Source: Lasioglossum baleicum
Taxonomy: Eukaryota > Arthropoda > Insecta > Hymenoptera > Halictidae
DNA length: 64,000 nt
Direction: 5' to 3'
Assembly (NCBI RefSeq): GCF_051020765.1
Contig: NC_134932.1
Coordinates: 248,001-312,000 of the forward strand
The position numbers and the translations under genes are program-made. Below the pieces are notes generated by a model that saw only the letters and a program-made list of their open reading frames with translations, had not been told where the DNA came from and searched no databases. Shown here piece after piece: positions 39,094 to 49,662 of the stretch. Positions within the stretch are counted from its first letter, which is position 1; every line of letters starts with the position of its first letter.

Positions 39094-39470
39094 CAGCGTC
39101 CTGGAGGAAGCTGAGAGGTTCAATGTAATTGGAATTGATAACGGCACCTGTTAATATGCGACCCTTGAAAGCCGAGTCTATGTCATGCCATATGAGTCCT
39201 GTGCTTGTATGTCCAGGACCTTCATGTATGAAACGTCTTCGTAAAGAATATTTTAAACTCTCAAGAGCGGCGATACTGGCGATCAATGATTGTTGAATAC
39301 CGATCGATAATCGAGGACGTTTTGCTCGATTATGTTCTTTAAGCAACTCGAGGCATTCGTTGCATCTTTCCTCCCAGACAAGGTATTCTTCCTGCAATCT
39401 TAAGCGATCAGATTGGTCCCACAAATCGTGTTCAATTTCCGAATTTCTTCCATGGTTATATTTTTTTGCC
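39094..39470 (-). pseudogene. Polinton DNA polymerase B, 5' fragment (inverted copy)
   Basis: Inverted copy of 47500-47865, ending at LSFLQD where it meets module T. It has one residue difference (EGPGH for EGAGH) and the same 1-base lesion near the start as the other copy. Confidence 0.75.
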
Positions 39471-39800
39471 TCACAATCAGTGACTGAACAAAACTAATTT
39501 AGTGGAGTGCATATATAGTCTCCCAAAACAGCAGACTCAGCAAAAAAAAAGCCAATCGGTGTTGAAAAAAAAACGTAGTCCAGAAACGACCGCTAATTTT
39601 TCGGTGTCTCATTCGCTCGCGATACATCAATATCTTGAAACACTTACACAGCATTGCATTTTTGCACGCTTGATATAATATTTCACTTTCAAACACTTTA
39701 GCATATTTTTCAACAATCAGTTTGACACCGTCGGTTGTACGCTAACAAAATATATATTTTTTTTAACTTCAATTTGACGATCCAATTCTCAGAAACGTAA

Positions 39801-40076
39801 TTATACTTCGCATTCAACGATGCGACGTTCACCCGTTTCGACAATGGCCAATATCCCGGATGGTGAATCAACCGCAGGCCATCGCGCCACGACTTGGCTA
39901 AATCGTTTCGTATATGTGAAACATACGCGACTCGTTACGTCGTTTCGCATTAAACGCTCTATTACCGTTCTCTGCTCGATGGGGAAACGTTCGTTCAAAT
40001 ATGAATTTATAATATGAACCCAAGCCAAACTTTGTAACGTTGGCACAGTCATTTTTCCATCAATGTTCGTCGTCAT
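39801..40076 (-). CDS. Small Polinton protein at polymerase end, copy 1 (91 aa)
   Basis: ATG at 40076 (MTTNIDGKMTVPTLQSLAWV). No recognised family; contains FTYTKRFSQVVARWP. A TATATAAG box lies about 80 bp upstream. Copies: 46884-47159 (complete) and a C-terminally cut one on minus near 49463-49662. The short 65-residue frame between this gene and the polymerase is not convincing. Confidence 0.5.
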   Translation of the reverse strand: MTTNIDGKMTVPTLQSLAWVHIINSYLNERFPIEQRTVIERLMRNDVTSRVCFTYTKRFSQVVARWPAVDSPSGILAIVETGERRIVECEV

Positions 40077-40741
40077 CTGATACAAATAACGCGCGACTTT
40101 TCAACGGTAAAAAGGGTGAAATCAAACGTGTTCCACGTAGACATAATCGGTTCTTATATAGCCTTCCGAAAACAACAGCTCAGCAAAAAGCCAATCGATG
40201 TTGAAAAAAAAAACATAGTCCAGAAACCGCCGCTAATTTTTCAGTGTCTCATTCGCTCGCGATACATCCATATCTCGAAATATTTACACAGCATTTTTTC
40301 GCACGCTCGATATAATATTTCGCAGTGACTTCCTGTCGCCACAGTTTTGCGAAATTCCTAAGCAGTATCAAGGTCAACCATGCATGCGCCGCGATTCCTG
40401 TTCGTTCCTAAGGGGTATCATATTTCATAAAAATGGTCGATCAAAGACCTGCCAAATAACGTCATAAACGAAAAAATGTCGCACGCTCGGTATAATATTT
40501 CGCAGTGACTTCCTGTCGCTACAGTTTTGTGAAATTCCTAAGCAGTATCAAGGTTCACCAAATAGCATCTTAAATGCTGACAGTTTCTTGCATGCGTCGA
40601 GATTCTTGTTCGTTCCTAAGGGGTATCATATTTCATAAAAATGGTCGATCAAAGACCAGTCAAATAACGTCATAAACGAAAAAAAATGCTGCAGTTACTG
40701 GAAAAAAAAAATGTCAAGGTTGATCAAGTAACACGAATTAG

Positions 40742-41385
40742 TTATAACACGTTCGACATAATATTTCGCAGTATCTTCCTGTCGCACCAATAGCGTCTTG
40801 GACGAAAATATGCTGTCGCTGCAGTATTTGCATGCCCAGAGTTATTCTTTGACATATATACCAAATGTTCGCTATGTTTATAAAAAATGTCAAGGTTGAT
40901 CAAGTAACACGAATTAGTTATAACACGTTCGACATAATATTTCGCAGTATCTTCCTGTCGCACCAATAGCGTCTTGGACGAAAATATGCTGTCGCTGCAG
41001 TATTTGCATGCCCAGAGTTATTCTTTGACATATATACCAAATGTTCGCTATGTTTATGAGATCGTCGGTTGGCCAAGCGGCTAATGAGTTGGTCTACCAA
41101 GCGGTAGACCGGGGTTCGAATCCTGTTCGAGTAAGACAGTTTTTTTCTTAAAAAAAAAAAATCGCAACCGCTTGTGACGTCGCGGAAGTGGTGGGGGTTC
41201 CAGCGAAGATGGTGGTATGCCACGCAACAGCTCGTGACGTCACGGAAGTGGTGGGGGGGGCGGGGTGAAGGGTTCCAGTGAAGATGGTGGCGGTAGGCTA
41301 CGAAACGCCATTGTCGGTATGGTCGACAAAGTGTCAACACGTCTCTGGTGACGTCACTTCCCGCGAGCTGATGTCACTTCCTCAT
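40742..41385 (-). repeat. Terminal module T, copy 3, two 176-bp units
   Basis: Inverted relative to copies 1 and 2. It links the integrase end of segment 2 (41386 onwards) to a polymerase-end block (39094-40740), a head-to-tail join as expected in a circular or tandem intermediate. Confidence 0.8.
41061..41132 (+). ncRNA. tRNA-like Pol III unit, copy 3
   Basis: A box TGGCCAAGCGG at 41070-41080, B box GGTTCGAATCC at 41113-41123, T-run at 41140-41146. A compact Pol III gene layout predicting an RNA of roughly 80-90 nt. An 8-bp stem GGTCTACC/GGTAGACC replaces a normal anticodon arm. Confidence 0.6.
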
Positions 41386-41697
41386 TGCCGTGGGGCCATT
41401 ATCAAATTCCTTCGCAGCTATAAAATTGTTTATATTAAATGTATATAGAAGATTATATTTTTTTTTTTCATTAAATAGGTTAAATTGTTTATAATAAATA
41501 TTCATAATAAATATAAAATTGTTTGTATTCAATGTAAATAGAAGATTATATATTTTTTTCATTAAATAGGTTAAATTGTTTATAATAAATGTTCATAATA
41601 AATATAAAATTGTTTATATTCAATGTAAATAGAAGATTATATTTTTTTTTTCATTAAACAGGTTAAATTGTTTATAATAAATGTTCATAATAATTGT
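41386..41697 (-). repeat. AT-rich tandem repeat after integrase, copy 2
   Basis: Inverted copy of 38484-38706 with about one more unit. Confidence 0.75.
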
Positions 41698-42618
41698 TCA
41701 TAATATATTGTCTTTATTTATCCATGAATTATTTACATTACTCAATCCTAACCATTTTACATACACCTTATTTCCTTTTCTACGCAACACTTTCTCCACT
41801 AGGTGTACACCTGGATTGGCAACGCGATGCAATTCGTGTTCATAGAATCCTCCAGCAACGGGGTTTCCACAGGAATCTTGCAGTAGATAAGTTACCGGAT
41901 TAGTTGCTTGTACCTTGACTATCTCAAACACCTCAGTGGTCCAATTTGGTGTGTAACCTTTATCGAAAATGGTCTTAAATTTGCTGATGCGTACAGACTG
42001 CCCCACGTTGAATTTTGCCGGTGCAGCAATCTTTATGTTATTATACGCTGTGTATAAGAGTCTGTTGGAAATGGTAGGGGTGACATCACACGGTCGCATT
42101 CCAATAGTTCTATGCTTTTGTGCATTGTACTTTGCAACTAGATGAGGTAGCACATTGATCCATTTATAGGTTCCATTAAGTGTAAACTCTTTCCACATGC
42201 TATTCTTCAATGTGCGATTGAACCGTTCTACGATGGAAGCTTTCATAACCGAATATGTAGAATAATGATTAATGCCACGTTTCGTCAAAAGTTTATGCAT
42301 CTCACTGTTGTAAAATTCCTTTCCCTGATCGGTTTGTAAATTTTTCGGACATCGATTTCGAAATATCATTCTGAACGCTGCAGCTACCTCGCCCCCACTT
42401 TTAGTCTTGAGCGGTACGCCCCATGCATATTTGGATAACACATCGATAACGGTTAATATGTACTTATTACCACCATTTATGCGTGCGTGAGGCTGCATAT
42501 CTACGAGATCGGCTTGCCATAGATCGTCATACCCATGGACTAAAACTCGACGTCGTGGAAAAATCCGTCTGGCGGGGGCATGCAGTTCCTCCACTAATTG
42601 CGTCTTCTCTTTGCTCAT
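41698..42618 (-). CDS. INT: Polinton integrase, copy 2
   Basis: 306 aa, identical to copy 1 except TKRG for TKHG near residue 112. DDE residues and chromodomain intact. Confidence 0.92.
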   Translation of the reverse strand: MSKEKTQLVEELHAPARRIFPRRRVLVHGYDDLWQADLVDMQPHARINGGNKYILTVIDVLSKYAWGVPLKTKSGGEVAAAFRMIFRNRCPKNLQTDQGKEFYNSEMHKLLTKRGINHYSTYSVMKASIVERFNRTLKNSMWKEFTLNGTYKWINVLPHLVAKYNAQKHRTIGMRPCDVTPTISNRLLYTAYNNIKIAAPAKFNVGQSVRISKFKTIFDKGYTPNWTTEVFEIVKVQATNPVTYLLQDSCGNPVAGGFYEHELHRVANPGVHLVEKVLRRKGNKVYVKWLGLSNVNNSWINKDNIL

Positions 42619-42796
42619 GTTCAAGATTTAGGATTAAACAAAAGAAATTTAAAATGCATAAAAATAATCGCATGATTCGATCCATGAACTTTACATTGAC
42701 ATTGCGATTGGTATCTTGCGAATGCATTCTCGCTGGAAACTGACATCTTTCAAAATATGTAAATATATTTATATCATTCGATGTAGCGTATGAACT

Positions 42797-43180
42797 TTAA
42801 CCATTATTTCTTTCAAAGCTTTCAGAAAAAATTGGTCCCTCATTTCTGTTCAATGATGTCATTCTTACGATTGTATCATGCATCATCTCGAGTATGTGTT
42901 CACGTAAGAATTTGAGTTTGGTTAGTATTTCTTCCCGCAGCTTGGAACTCTTGGCATCACATGCTTTCAAAATATGTGTCATTTTTTTGTCCATGTATAC
43001 CTTATTCACAGCATCGGCATCATTCGTCGGGCTTGCTAAACGTCTTATCTTTCGATCTCTCGCGTCGAAAGCATCGCCATCGAGGCAAAGTGCGCTCGAT
43101 CGCACATAATTCTTGCATGTTTCGCCATCTTTATTTGACTCGTTTCGGAGCATAGCACCGAACTTGTTGATAGGCATCAT
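42797..43180 (-). CDS. Small Polinton protein, copy 2 (127 aa)
   Basis: Identical in translation to copy 1 at 37001-37384. Confidence 0.65.
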   Translation of the reverse strand: MMPINKFGAMLRNESNKDGETCKNYVRSSALCLDGDAFDARDRKIRRLASPTNDADAVNKVYMDKKMTHILKACDAKSSKLREEILTKLKFLREHILEMMHDTIVRMTSLNRNEGPIFSESFERNNG

Positions 43181-43214
43181 GAAAAGGTACTGATGAACAT
43201 GATCAGAATGGTCT

Positions 43215-44432
43215 TCAATTTATAATCAAACCCGCTTCTCGGAGCTCCTCGATTATTGAAACAATTTCATTATCATGTCCGGTATGCCCAGCAGCTCGCG
43301 ATGACACCAGTAATCTTATTCTATCCACTAATTCATTCGGATCATCCCAATGTACATAATCAATCACATTATCGGTAACCGCCATGTTCTCCGGTAATGT
43401 CGCCATGTTCTCCGGTAATGTATTCATCAAAAATGACTTGGAGGCAAACCCTCTTCCAGTGCGAGGTCGTATTTCAAGCAGCGGTGCAATTATATTTTTA
43501 TACTTGTATCCCCTGTTACTCAATAGGGGATTTGCAGCATTATGGTTGCGCCTGTGCGCATTTGTTGTCAACAGAATACTCTTATATTTCTGTTTGTCTG
43601 CATCGGTGTATATCGTATCGTCGGGGATTCTCTTGAAAATTAGTTCGAAAAGACCAGGTGTTCCTTTGTATTTTATATTATTGATAATTATATTATCTTC
43701 CATGTCTACGTCGAAATTCTTATCCCCAAGCATCATTGCATTTTTATCATAGTACACACCATACACATGGTCAACCTGTTTTTTCTTATCTGTGAAAAAG
43801 AAGTTCAAATATTCCTGTGACAGCGGTCCGAGATTCTGAGTCAAATATGTATTGGCTTCTTCATGCTGTTCAGGATTCTCCACAATCTCACGCATTGTCG
43901 TTTCGAAAATATTTTGGTCAAGTGGTTCTGTTTCGTCTGTCCATACTTCTTCTGCAGGAGGTTCGGAATCTGGACAAAGTCGTTTCGGTAATCGATGAGG
44001 TGTTGGTCTTAAAGGTGTTTCCACACGTACTCTTTTCAATCCGCGATACCGAGGTGTGGCGTTTAGCACAGGCGGCTTCAATCCACAATATTGGGGTGCA
44101 GCGTTAGGCATAGGTGATGTTGAAGATGGTTCTCCATGATATCCAGGTGTAGCATTAAAGACAGGTGATTGCTGCTGATACAATGAGGATGTTGGCTCCG
44201 AAGATGTCTCTTGAAGAATTGGATTGGGAATCGGTTTTGTGTTTTCAATCAATTCTTTCAGGGGTCTTATCACAGGTTGCAAGCTATGTTCCAACACCGC
44301 ATCGGTATCCATTTTTCCAGCTTTTATTGCCAAATATTTTTTTCGTATAGCTTCACTCGTATTGGCAGTCTCTTTCGTTAACACTTCTTTTTTCCTCTTT
44401 TCCTGTTTTTGTTCAGCAGAATTTTGCCCCAT
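43215..44432 (-). CDS. Polinton 405-aa protein, copy 2
   Basis: Identical in translation to copy 1, including the doubled TLPENMA unit. ATG at 44432. Confidence 0.75.
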   Translation of the reverse strand: MGQNSAEQKQEKRKKEVLTKETANTSEAIRKKYLAIKAGKMDTDAVLEHSLQPVIRPLKELIENTKPIPNPILQETSSEPTSSLYQQQSPVFNATPGYHGEPSSTSPMPNAAPQYCGLKPPVLNATPRYRGLKRVRVETPLRPTPHRLPKRLCPDSEPPAEEVWTDETEPLDQNIFETTMREIVENPEQHEEANTYLTQNLGPLSQEYLNFFFTDKKKQVDHVYGVYYDKNAMMLGDKNFDVDMEDNIIINNIKYKGTPGLFELIFKRIPDDTIYTDADKQKYKSILLTTNAHRRNHNAANPLLSNRGYKYKNIIAPLLEIRPRTGRGFASKSFLMNTLPENMATLPENMAVTDNVIDYVHWDDPNELVDRIRLLVSSRAAGHTGHDNEIVSIIEELREAGLIIN

Positions 44433-44437
44433 GTTCA

Positions 44438-44660
44438 ATTGGAAGCGTTTGCAATGTCGTTCAGCCGTTCAACGTCGAACATGTACGTTCGACAATCCGT
44501 TCAACACCTGTTCGACACCCGTTCAATAGCCGTTTGATGCCGTTCAACCTCGAACGTGTACGTTCGACAACCCGTTCGACACCCGTTTAATACACCGTTC
44601 GACACCTGTTCGATACACCGTTCGACAACTGTTCAATGTTCCGTTCACAACGCGGGTTTG
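44438..44660 (-). repeat. GAACGG-rich array, copy 2
   Basis: Inverted copy of 35523-35740 with both palindromes. Confidence 0.75.
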
Positions 44661-44676
44661 TGGCCAAATGATACCA

Positions 44677-45462
44677 TTATACTATGACATAGTCATTAAA
44701 TCCATGTCGATAACGACCTCTGTGCATAGGACTATCCTTGTCTATAACGACAAATCCATAGTTTTGCTGCCAACATTTTGCACACAGTTCGTTAAATTGT
44801 CCAATCGTCATATCGGTATTTACATGATCATTATACACATGGCGCAAATTCATACTATCCTGTTTGAATAGTAGTAGGAGATTGGTATTATCGCGAATCA
44901 GGTGCTTTGGAATTCTTGCATATGATTGACAAAGATACAGACTGTCCACTTTTGAATGTCGACCCATGGAAAAGTACTCTCTAATCACATCTTGCTTGTC
45001 ACATGCTACATCATCAAATATAAATATAGAATTCGGTAGAGCTTCGTTAGGTGGAACGACATCGGTATTGTGTGAAAAAGGAAAGTAGCCAATATTTTCT
45101 ACGGATGAGAGCAGCTTTTCCAAATACTGATATTTTGGCTGCTGCAACGACTTTGAATATACGTATACGTTCTCAAATCGCATACCGTTGGGACTTTCCA
45201 ACATGCTAATGACTACATTAGTCTTCCCGCAATTGGAAGGACCGCACACTATACCGCGTACAGTGTTAGGTAATAACGGTCCATGTCGTAGAATATTTTT
45301 GGTAGTATGATCAAACTTTCTGTCTGAGATTACTCGAATTTTCACAGGTTGCCTAATGATCTGCATCGCGACTGTTGTAATAATAACAGATAAGTGTGGG
45401 TATGGGGAATATTTATACAAACGTTGCCCAGAGATATCAATCAGTCTAGAAATGACTTCCAT
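44677..45462 (-). CDS. ATP: DNA packaging ATPase, copy 2
   Basis: 261 aa; one difference from copy 1 (ILRHG for ILQHG). Walker motifs intact. Confidence 0.88.
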   Translation of the reverse strand: MEVISRLIDISGQRLYKYSPYPHLSVIITTVAMQIIRQPVKIRVISDRKFDHTTKNILRHGPLLPNTVRGIVCGPSNCGKTNVVISMLESPNGMRFENVYVYSKSLQQPKYQYLEKLLSSVENIGYFPFSHNTDVVPPNEALPNSIFIFDDVACDKQDVIREYFSMGRHSKVDSLYLCQSYARIPKHLIRDNTNLLLLFKQDSMNLRHVYNDHVNTDMTIGQFNELCAKCWQQNYGFVVIDKDSPMHRGRYRHGFNDYVIV

Positions 45463-45500
45463 ACTTGTAACACATACATATGCTCATCCATAGATAACAT

Positions 45501-46145
45501 ATGAAAAAAGATTGTTACTCATGCATACGCCGACGTGGAGCAGGACTTCTAAATACCCTGATAAATAAATTGCCGTTTGAGTTACATATGTCTGGATATC
45601 AATTTTGTGGACCTGGCACACGGTTGCGCAAACGCTTGGCTCGCGGTGATCGCGGTATAAATCCATTAGACTCGACCTGTAGAGAACACGACATCACATA
45701 CTCTCGTAACAAAGATTTGACGAATCGTCACAAGGTAGATCACATTTTAGCTGATCGAGCACATCGTCGCATATTTGCGAAGAACGCTACGTTAGGTGAG
45801 AAGATAGCTGCGTCAACTGTTTGGGCTGCGATGAAAGTTAAGACGATGCTTGGGATGGGGATCAAGAAAAAGAAGAACAGTGGTAAGAAGAGGCGAACTC
45901 TACCTATAGCAAAGCGGGGCGGTTTCCTCCCGTTCCTCTTACCTGCATTGGCTGCTATAGGGTCGTTAACTGGTGGTGCTGCCGGCATCGCGAAGGTTGT
46001 GAATGACGCTAAGGCTGCACGAAAACAGTTTGAGGAAATGCAGCGTCATAATCATGCTATGGAAGGTCATGGACTTTATCTCACACCTTATAAGAAGGGT
46101 ACCGGTTTAAAGAAAAAAAAAACAAAAAAAAAATTCACTCTATGA
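45501..46145 (+). CDS. PLA2-domain virion protein, copy 2
   Basis: 214 aa; CGPGTRL here against CGPGIRL in copy 1, and AMKVK for AMKAK. His-Asp pair intact. Divergent from the ATPase copy as in segment 1. Confidence 0.8.
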   Translation: MKKDCYSCIRRRGAGLLNTLINKLPFELHMSGYQFCGPGTRLRKRLARGDRGINPLDSTCREHDITYSRNKDLTNRHKVDHILADRAHRRIFAKNATLGEKIAASTVWAAMKVKTMLGMGIKKKKNSGKKRRTLPIAKRGGFLPFLLPALAAIGSLTGGAAGIAKVVNDAKAARKQFEEMQRHNHAMEGHGLYLTPYKKGTGLKKKKTKKKFTL

Positions 46146-46164
46146 AAAACTAGGGATAAAACCA

Positions 46165-46217
46165 ATGACAAATAGACAGCTTGAGGATATAGGAAGGAAA
46201 AATATACCACATTTATA
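46165..46217 (+). pseudogene. Adenain-like protease stub
   Basis: The first ~17 codons (MTNRQLEDIGRKNIPHF) of the protease, then the sequence jumps into module T/repeat DNA (TATAACTAATTCGTG). No catalytic residue remains. Confidence 0.85.
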
Positions 46218-46796
46218 ACTAATTCGTGTTACTTGATCAACCTTGACATTTTTTTTTTCCAGTAACTGCAGCATTTTTTTTCGTTTATGACGTTATTTGA
46301 CTGGTCTTTGATCGACCATTTTTATGAAATATGATACCCCTTAGGAACGAACAAGAATCTCGACGCATGCAAGAAACTGTCAGCATTTAAGATGCTATTT
46401 GGTGAACCTTGATACTGCTTAGGAATTTCACAAAACTGTAGCGACAGGAAGTCACTGCGAAATATTATACCGAGCGTGCGACATTTTTTCGTTTATGACG
46501 TTATTTGGCAGGTCTTTGATCGACCATTTTTATGAAATATGATACCCCTTAGGAACGAACAGGAATCGCGGCGCATGCATGGTTGACCTTGATACTGCTT
46601 AGGAATTTCGCAAAACTGTGGCGACAGGAAGTCACTGCGAAATATTATATCGAGCGTGCGAAAAAATGCTGTGTAAATATTTCGAGATATGGATGTATCG
46701 CGAGCGAATGAGACACTGAAAAATTAGCGGCGGTTTCTGGACTATGTTTTTTTTTTCAACATCGATTGGCTTTTTGCTGAGCTGTTGTTTTCGGAA
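46218..46796 (+). repeat. Polymerase-end repeat block
   Basis: Forward copy of the block that lies inverted at 40150-40740 and, shorter, at 49690-50120. It is made of the short phrases described at 29301-29767. No gene. Confidence 0.7.
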
Positions 46797-46804
46797 GGCT
46801 ATAT
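46797..46804 (+). promoter_or_regulatory. TATA box of the 91-aa gene
   Basis: CTATATAAG, about 80 bp upstream of the ATG at 46884; also present before the other two copies. Confidence 0.45.
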
Positions 46805-46883
46805 AAGAACCGATTATGTCTACGTGGAACACGTTTGATTTCACCCTTTTTACCGTTGAAAAGTCGCGCGTTATTTGTATCAG

Positions 46884-47159
46884 ATGACGACGAACATTGA
46901 TGGAAAAATGACTGTGCCAACGTTACAAAGTTTGGCTTGGGTTCATATTATAAATTCATATTTGAACGAACGTTTCCCCATCGAGCAGAGAACGGTAATA
47001 GAGCGTTTAATGCGAAACGACGTAACGAGTCGCGTATGTTTCACATATACGAAACGATTTAGCCAAGTCGTGGCGCGATGGCCTGCGGTTGATTCACCAT
47101 CCGGGATATTGGCCATTGTCGAAACGGGTGAACGTCGCATCGTTGAATGCGAAGTATAA
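46884..47159 (+). CDS. Small Polinton protein at polymerase end, copy 2 (91 aa)
   Basis: MTTNIDGKMTVPTLQSLAWV...IVECEV, identical to copy 1. Unknown function. Lies between module T and the polymerase gene. Confidence 0.5.
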   Translation: MTTNIDGKMTVPTLQSLAWVHIINSYLNERFPIEQRTVIERLMRNDVTSRVCFTYTKRFSQVVARWPAVDSPSGILAIVETGERRIVECEV

Positions 47160-47443
47160 TTACGTTTCTGAGAATTGGATCGTCAAATTGAAGTTAAAAA
47201 AAATATATATTTTGTTAGCGTACAACCGACGGTGTCAAACTGATTGTTGAAAAATATGCTAAAGTGTTTGAAAGTGAAATATTATATCAAGCGTGCAAAA
47301 ATGCAATGCTGTGTAAGTGTTTCAAGATATTGATGTATCGCGAGCGAATGAGACACCGAAAAATTAGCGGTCGTTTCTGGACTACGTTTTTTTTTCAACA
47401 CCGATTGGCTTTTTTTTTGCTGAGTCTGCTGTTTTGGGAGACT

Positions 47444-47480
47444 ATATATGCACTCCACTAAATTAGTTTTGTTCAGTCAC
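47444..47480 (+). promoter_or_regulatory. TATA plus TCAGT initiator before the polymerase gene
   Basis: TATATATG near 47446 is followed about 29 bp later by TTCAGTCAC, the arthropod initiator consensus TCAGT, at the correct Pol II spacing. The polymerase ATG region is ~30 bp further. Confidence 0.5.
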
Positions 47481-47508
47481 TGATTGTGAGGCAAAAAAAT
47501 ATAACCAT

Positions 47509-49443
47509 GGAAGAAATTCGGAAATTGAACACGATTTGTGGGACCAATCTGATCGCTTAAGATTGCAGGAAGAATACCTTGTCTGGGAGGAAAGATGCAA
47601 CGAATGCCTCGAGTTGCTTAAAGAACATAATCGAGCAAAACGTCCTCGATTATCGATCGGTATTCAACAATCATTGATCGCCAGTATCGCCGCTCTTGAG
47701 AGTTTAAAATATTCTTTACGAAGACGTTTCATACATGAAGGTGCTGGACATACAAGCACAGGACTCATATGGCATGACATAGACTCGGCTTTCAAGGGTC
47801 GCATATTAACAGGTGCCGTTATCAATTCCAATTACATTGAACCTCTCAGCTTCCTCCAGGACGCGAGGGAAATTGTGCTTGAAAAAGTACGGAACGCTTT
47901 GGGAAAACATAAGTCTTTAAAAGTGAACGCTGTGTTTAATGGTGAATTTGTGATAGGTGATCAACGCTCACGCCAAAGTGTTGGCACAAAGAACTGTGAA
48001 ATCGTTTACGCAACCGACCTCGAAGAGATGTACGAGCTGTGCATCGTAGGGCCGATCCTAACATCGTTGGAAGAATTTCAGGAACGTGATAGCGGATGGG
48101 CATTGTCGCGAATACTCAATCTTACAGTTGGTATCAACAAATTTAACCCGCTGCATGCAGGGTTGTCAGATTAACATACCGAGAGAAATAGCGTTGAAGA
48201 AAGCTACAATTAATGTTCACTCCAAAGACAATGCATGCTTTGCATGGTCGGTGATGGCAGCTCTGTATCCAGCGACTGCTCACAGTAACCGTCAAAGTTC
48301 GTACCCGGAATACACAAATGTTTTAAACTTTGAAGACATCGAGTTTCCCATGCTGTTGAATCAAATTACCCGGTTCGAAAAGTTGAATGATATTTCGATC
48401 AATGTGTATGGTTTTGAAGACATCTTCGAGAAGAAAAAAAGGGTAAAATCATTTTTTCCACTTCGTATCACCAATCAGAAGAGGAATCGACACGTCAACT
48501 TGCTGTACATACAAGACCAGACCGATAGTATTGTGGGGCATTATGTGTGGATTAAGAACCTATCACGACTCGTTAGCGCACAGTTGAGCAAAAACGCTCA
48601 TATGAAATTCATCTGTGATCGGTATGTACACATTTACAAAAGTATCATGGTATATTATAACACATGAAAATAAATTTTTTTTTCTTTTTTTTCAGGTGTT
48701 TGCATTACTTTCCTTCCAACGAAAGATTGCGGGCCCATGAACGAGACTGTGCAGAACTGAATCGCTGCGCCATTGTATTACCTACCGAGGACGACAAATG
48801 GCTCTCCTTCGGTAACTATATGTGGAAAGAACCGCTTCCATTTGTGGTGTACGCAGACCTAGAATGTACTCTGGAGAAGATGGAAGATTGCGGGGAGGGG
48901 AAACTTCAATCACATAAAGTATTTAGCATCGCATATTATGTGCATTGTTCATATGATGCATCTCTATCGGTATATCGATGTCGTCGCGATGAGAAGTGCG
49001 TCTCATGGTTCGTTGGAGAATTGGAAAATATAGCATATATTGTTAAATGTGCTTTATCTAATAATGTACCCATGAAGCAGCTAACAAATGAACAATGCGA
49101 GGCATTTATCAACGCAGCGCATTGCCACATTTGTGAAAAGCCATTTGAGGGAAACGATATACGGGTGCGCGATCATTGCCATCTAACAGGACGATATAGA
49201 GGCCCGGCACATCAAGATTGCAATTTAAATTACAAAAATTCGTTTTGTATTCCAATAATTTTCCATAATTTATCCGGGTACGATTCGCATTTTATTATTG
49301 AAGAAATCGCTAATGCATTTGAGGGTAATGTCGACGTATTACCTATCACTAAAGAGAAATATATTTCGTTTACCAAAAATGTTAAAGATCGGGAATCAGA
49401 TTCGCGTAATTCTATTAAATTAAGATTCATCGATTCGTACAAA
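47509..49443 (+). pseudogene. POLB: Protein-primed DNA polymerase B, N-terminal half, truncated
   Basis: Three pieces: 47509-48165, 48166-48621 and 48696-49443. The first ATG (47509) is off-frame by one base, a lesion shared with the inverted copy; a second 1-base insertion (G-run) lies at about 48166. A 74-bp intron (48622-48695, GTATGT...TTTTTTTTCAG) joins ICDR to CLHYFP and creates a C2H2-like finger (CDRC-x12-H). Then comes Exo I (VVYADLECTL), an endonuclease VII-like zinc segment (CHICEKPFEGNDIRVRDHCH) and Exo II (FHNLSGYDSHF). At 49443 (SYKFLN) it jumps into an inverted copy of the 91-aa gene. Palm motifs (SLYPS, DTD) are missing, so no polymerase activity. Confidence 0.85.
48622..48695 (+). 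other. Spliceosomal intron in the polymerase gene
   Basis: GTATGT donor, long T-rich tract and TTTCAG acceptor; removal keeps the frame and restores the phrase CDRCLHYFPSNERLRAHERD. Confidence 0.8.
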
Positions 49444-49462
49444 TTTTTGAATACGAACCGCA

Positions 49463-49662
49463 GGCCATCGCGCCACGACTTGGCTAAATCGTTTCGTATA
49501 TGTGAAACATACGCGACTCGTTACGTCGTTTCGCATTAAACGCTCTATTACCGTTCTCTGCTCGATGGGGAAACGATCGTTCAAATATGAATTTATAATA
49601 TGAACCCAAGCCAAACTTTGTAACGTTGGCACAGTCATTTTTCCATCAATGTTCGTCGTCAT
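49463..49662 (-). pseudogene. 91-aa Polinton gene, copy 3, 3'-truncated
   Basis: Matches copies 1 and 2 from its ATG to VARWPAV, with Asp for Glu in SYLNDRF, then is cut at the polymerase junction near 49443-49460. Confidence 0.6.

Noticed and set aside
39499..39696. 65-codon frame between the 91-aa gene and the polymerase (also 47264-47461)
   Set aside because: Short, in repeat-derived sequence resembling the promoter block of the neighbouring gene; no independent support.
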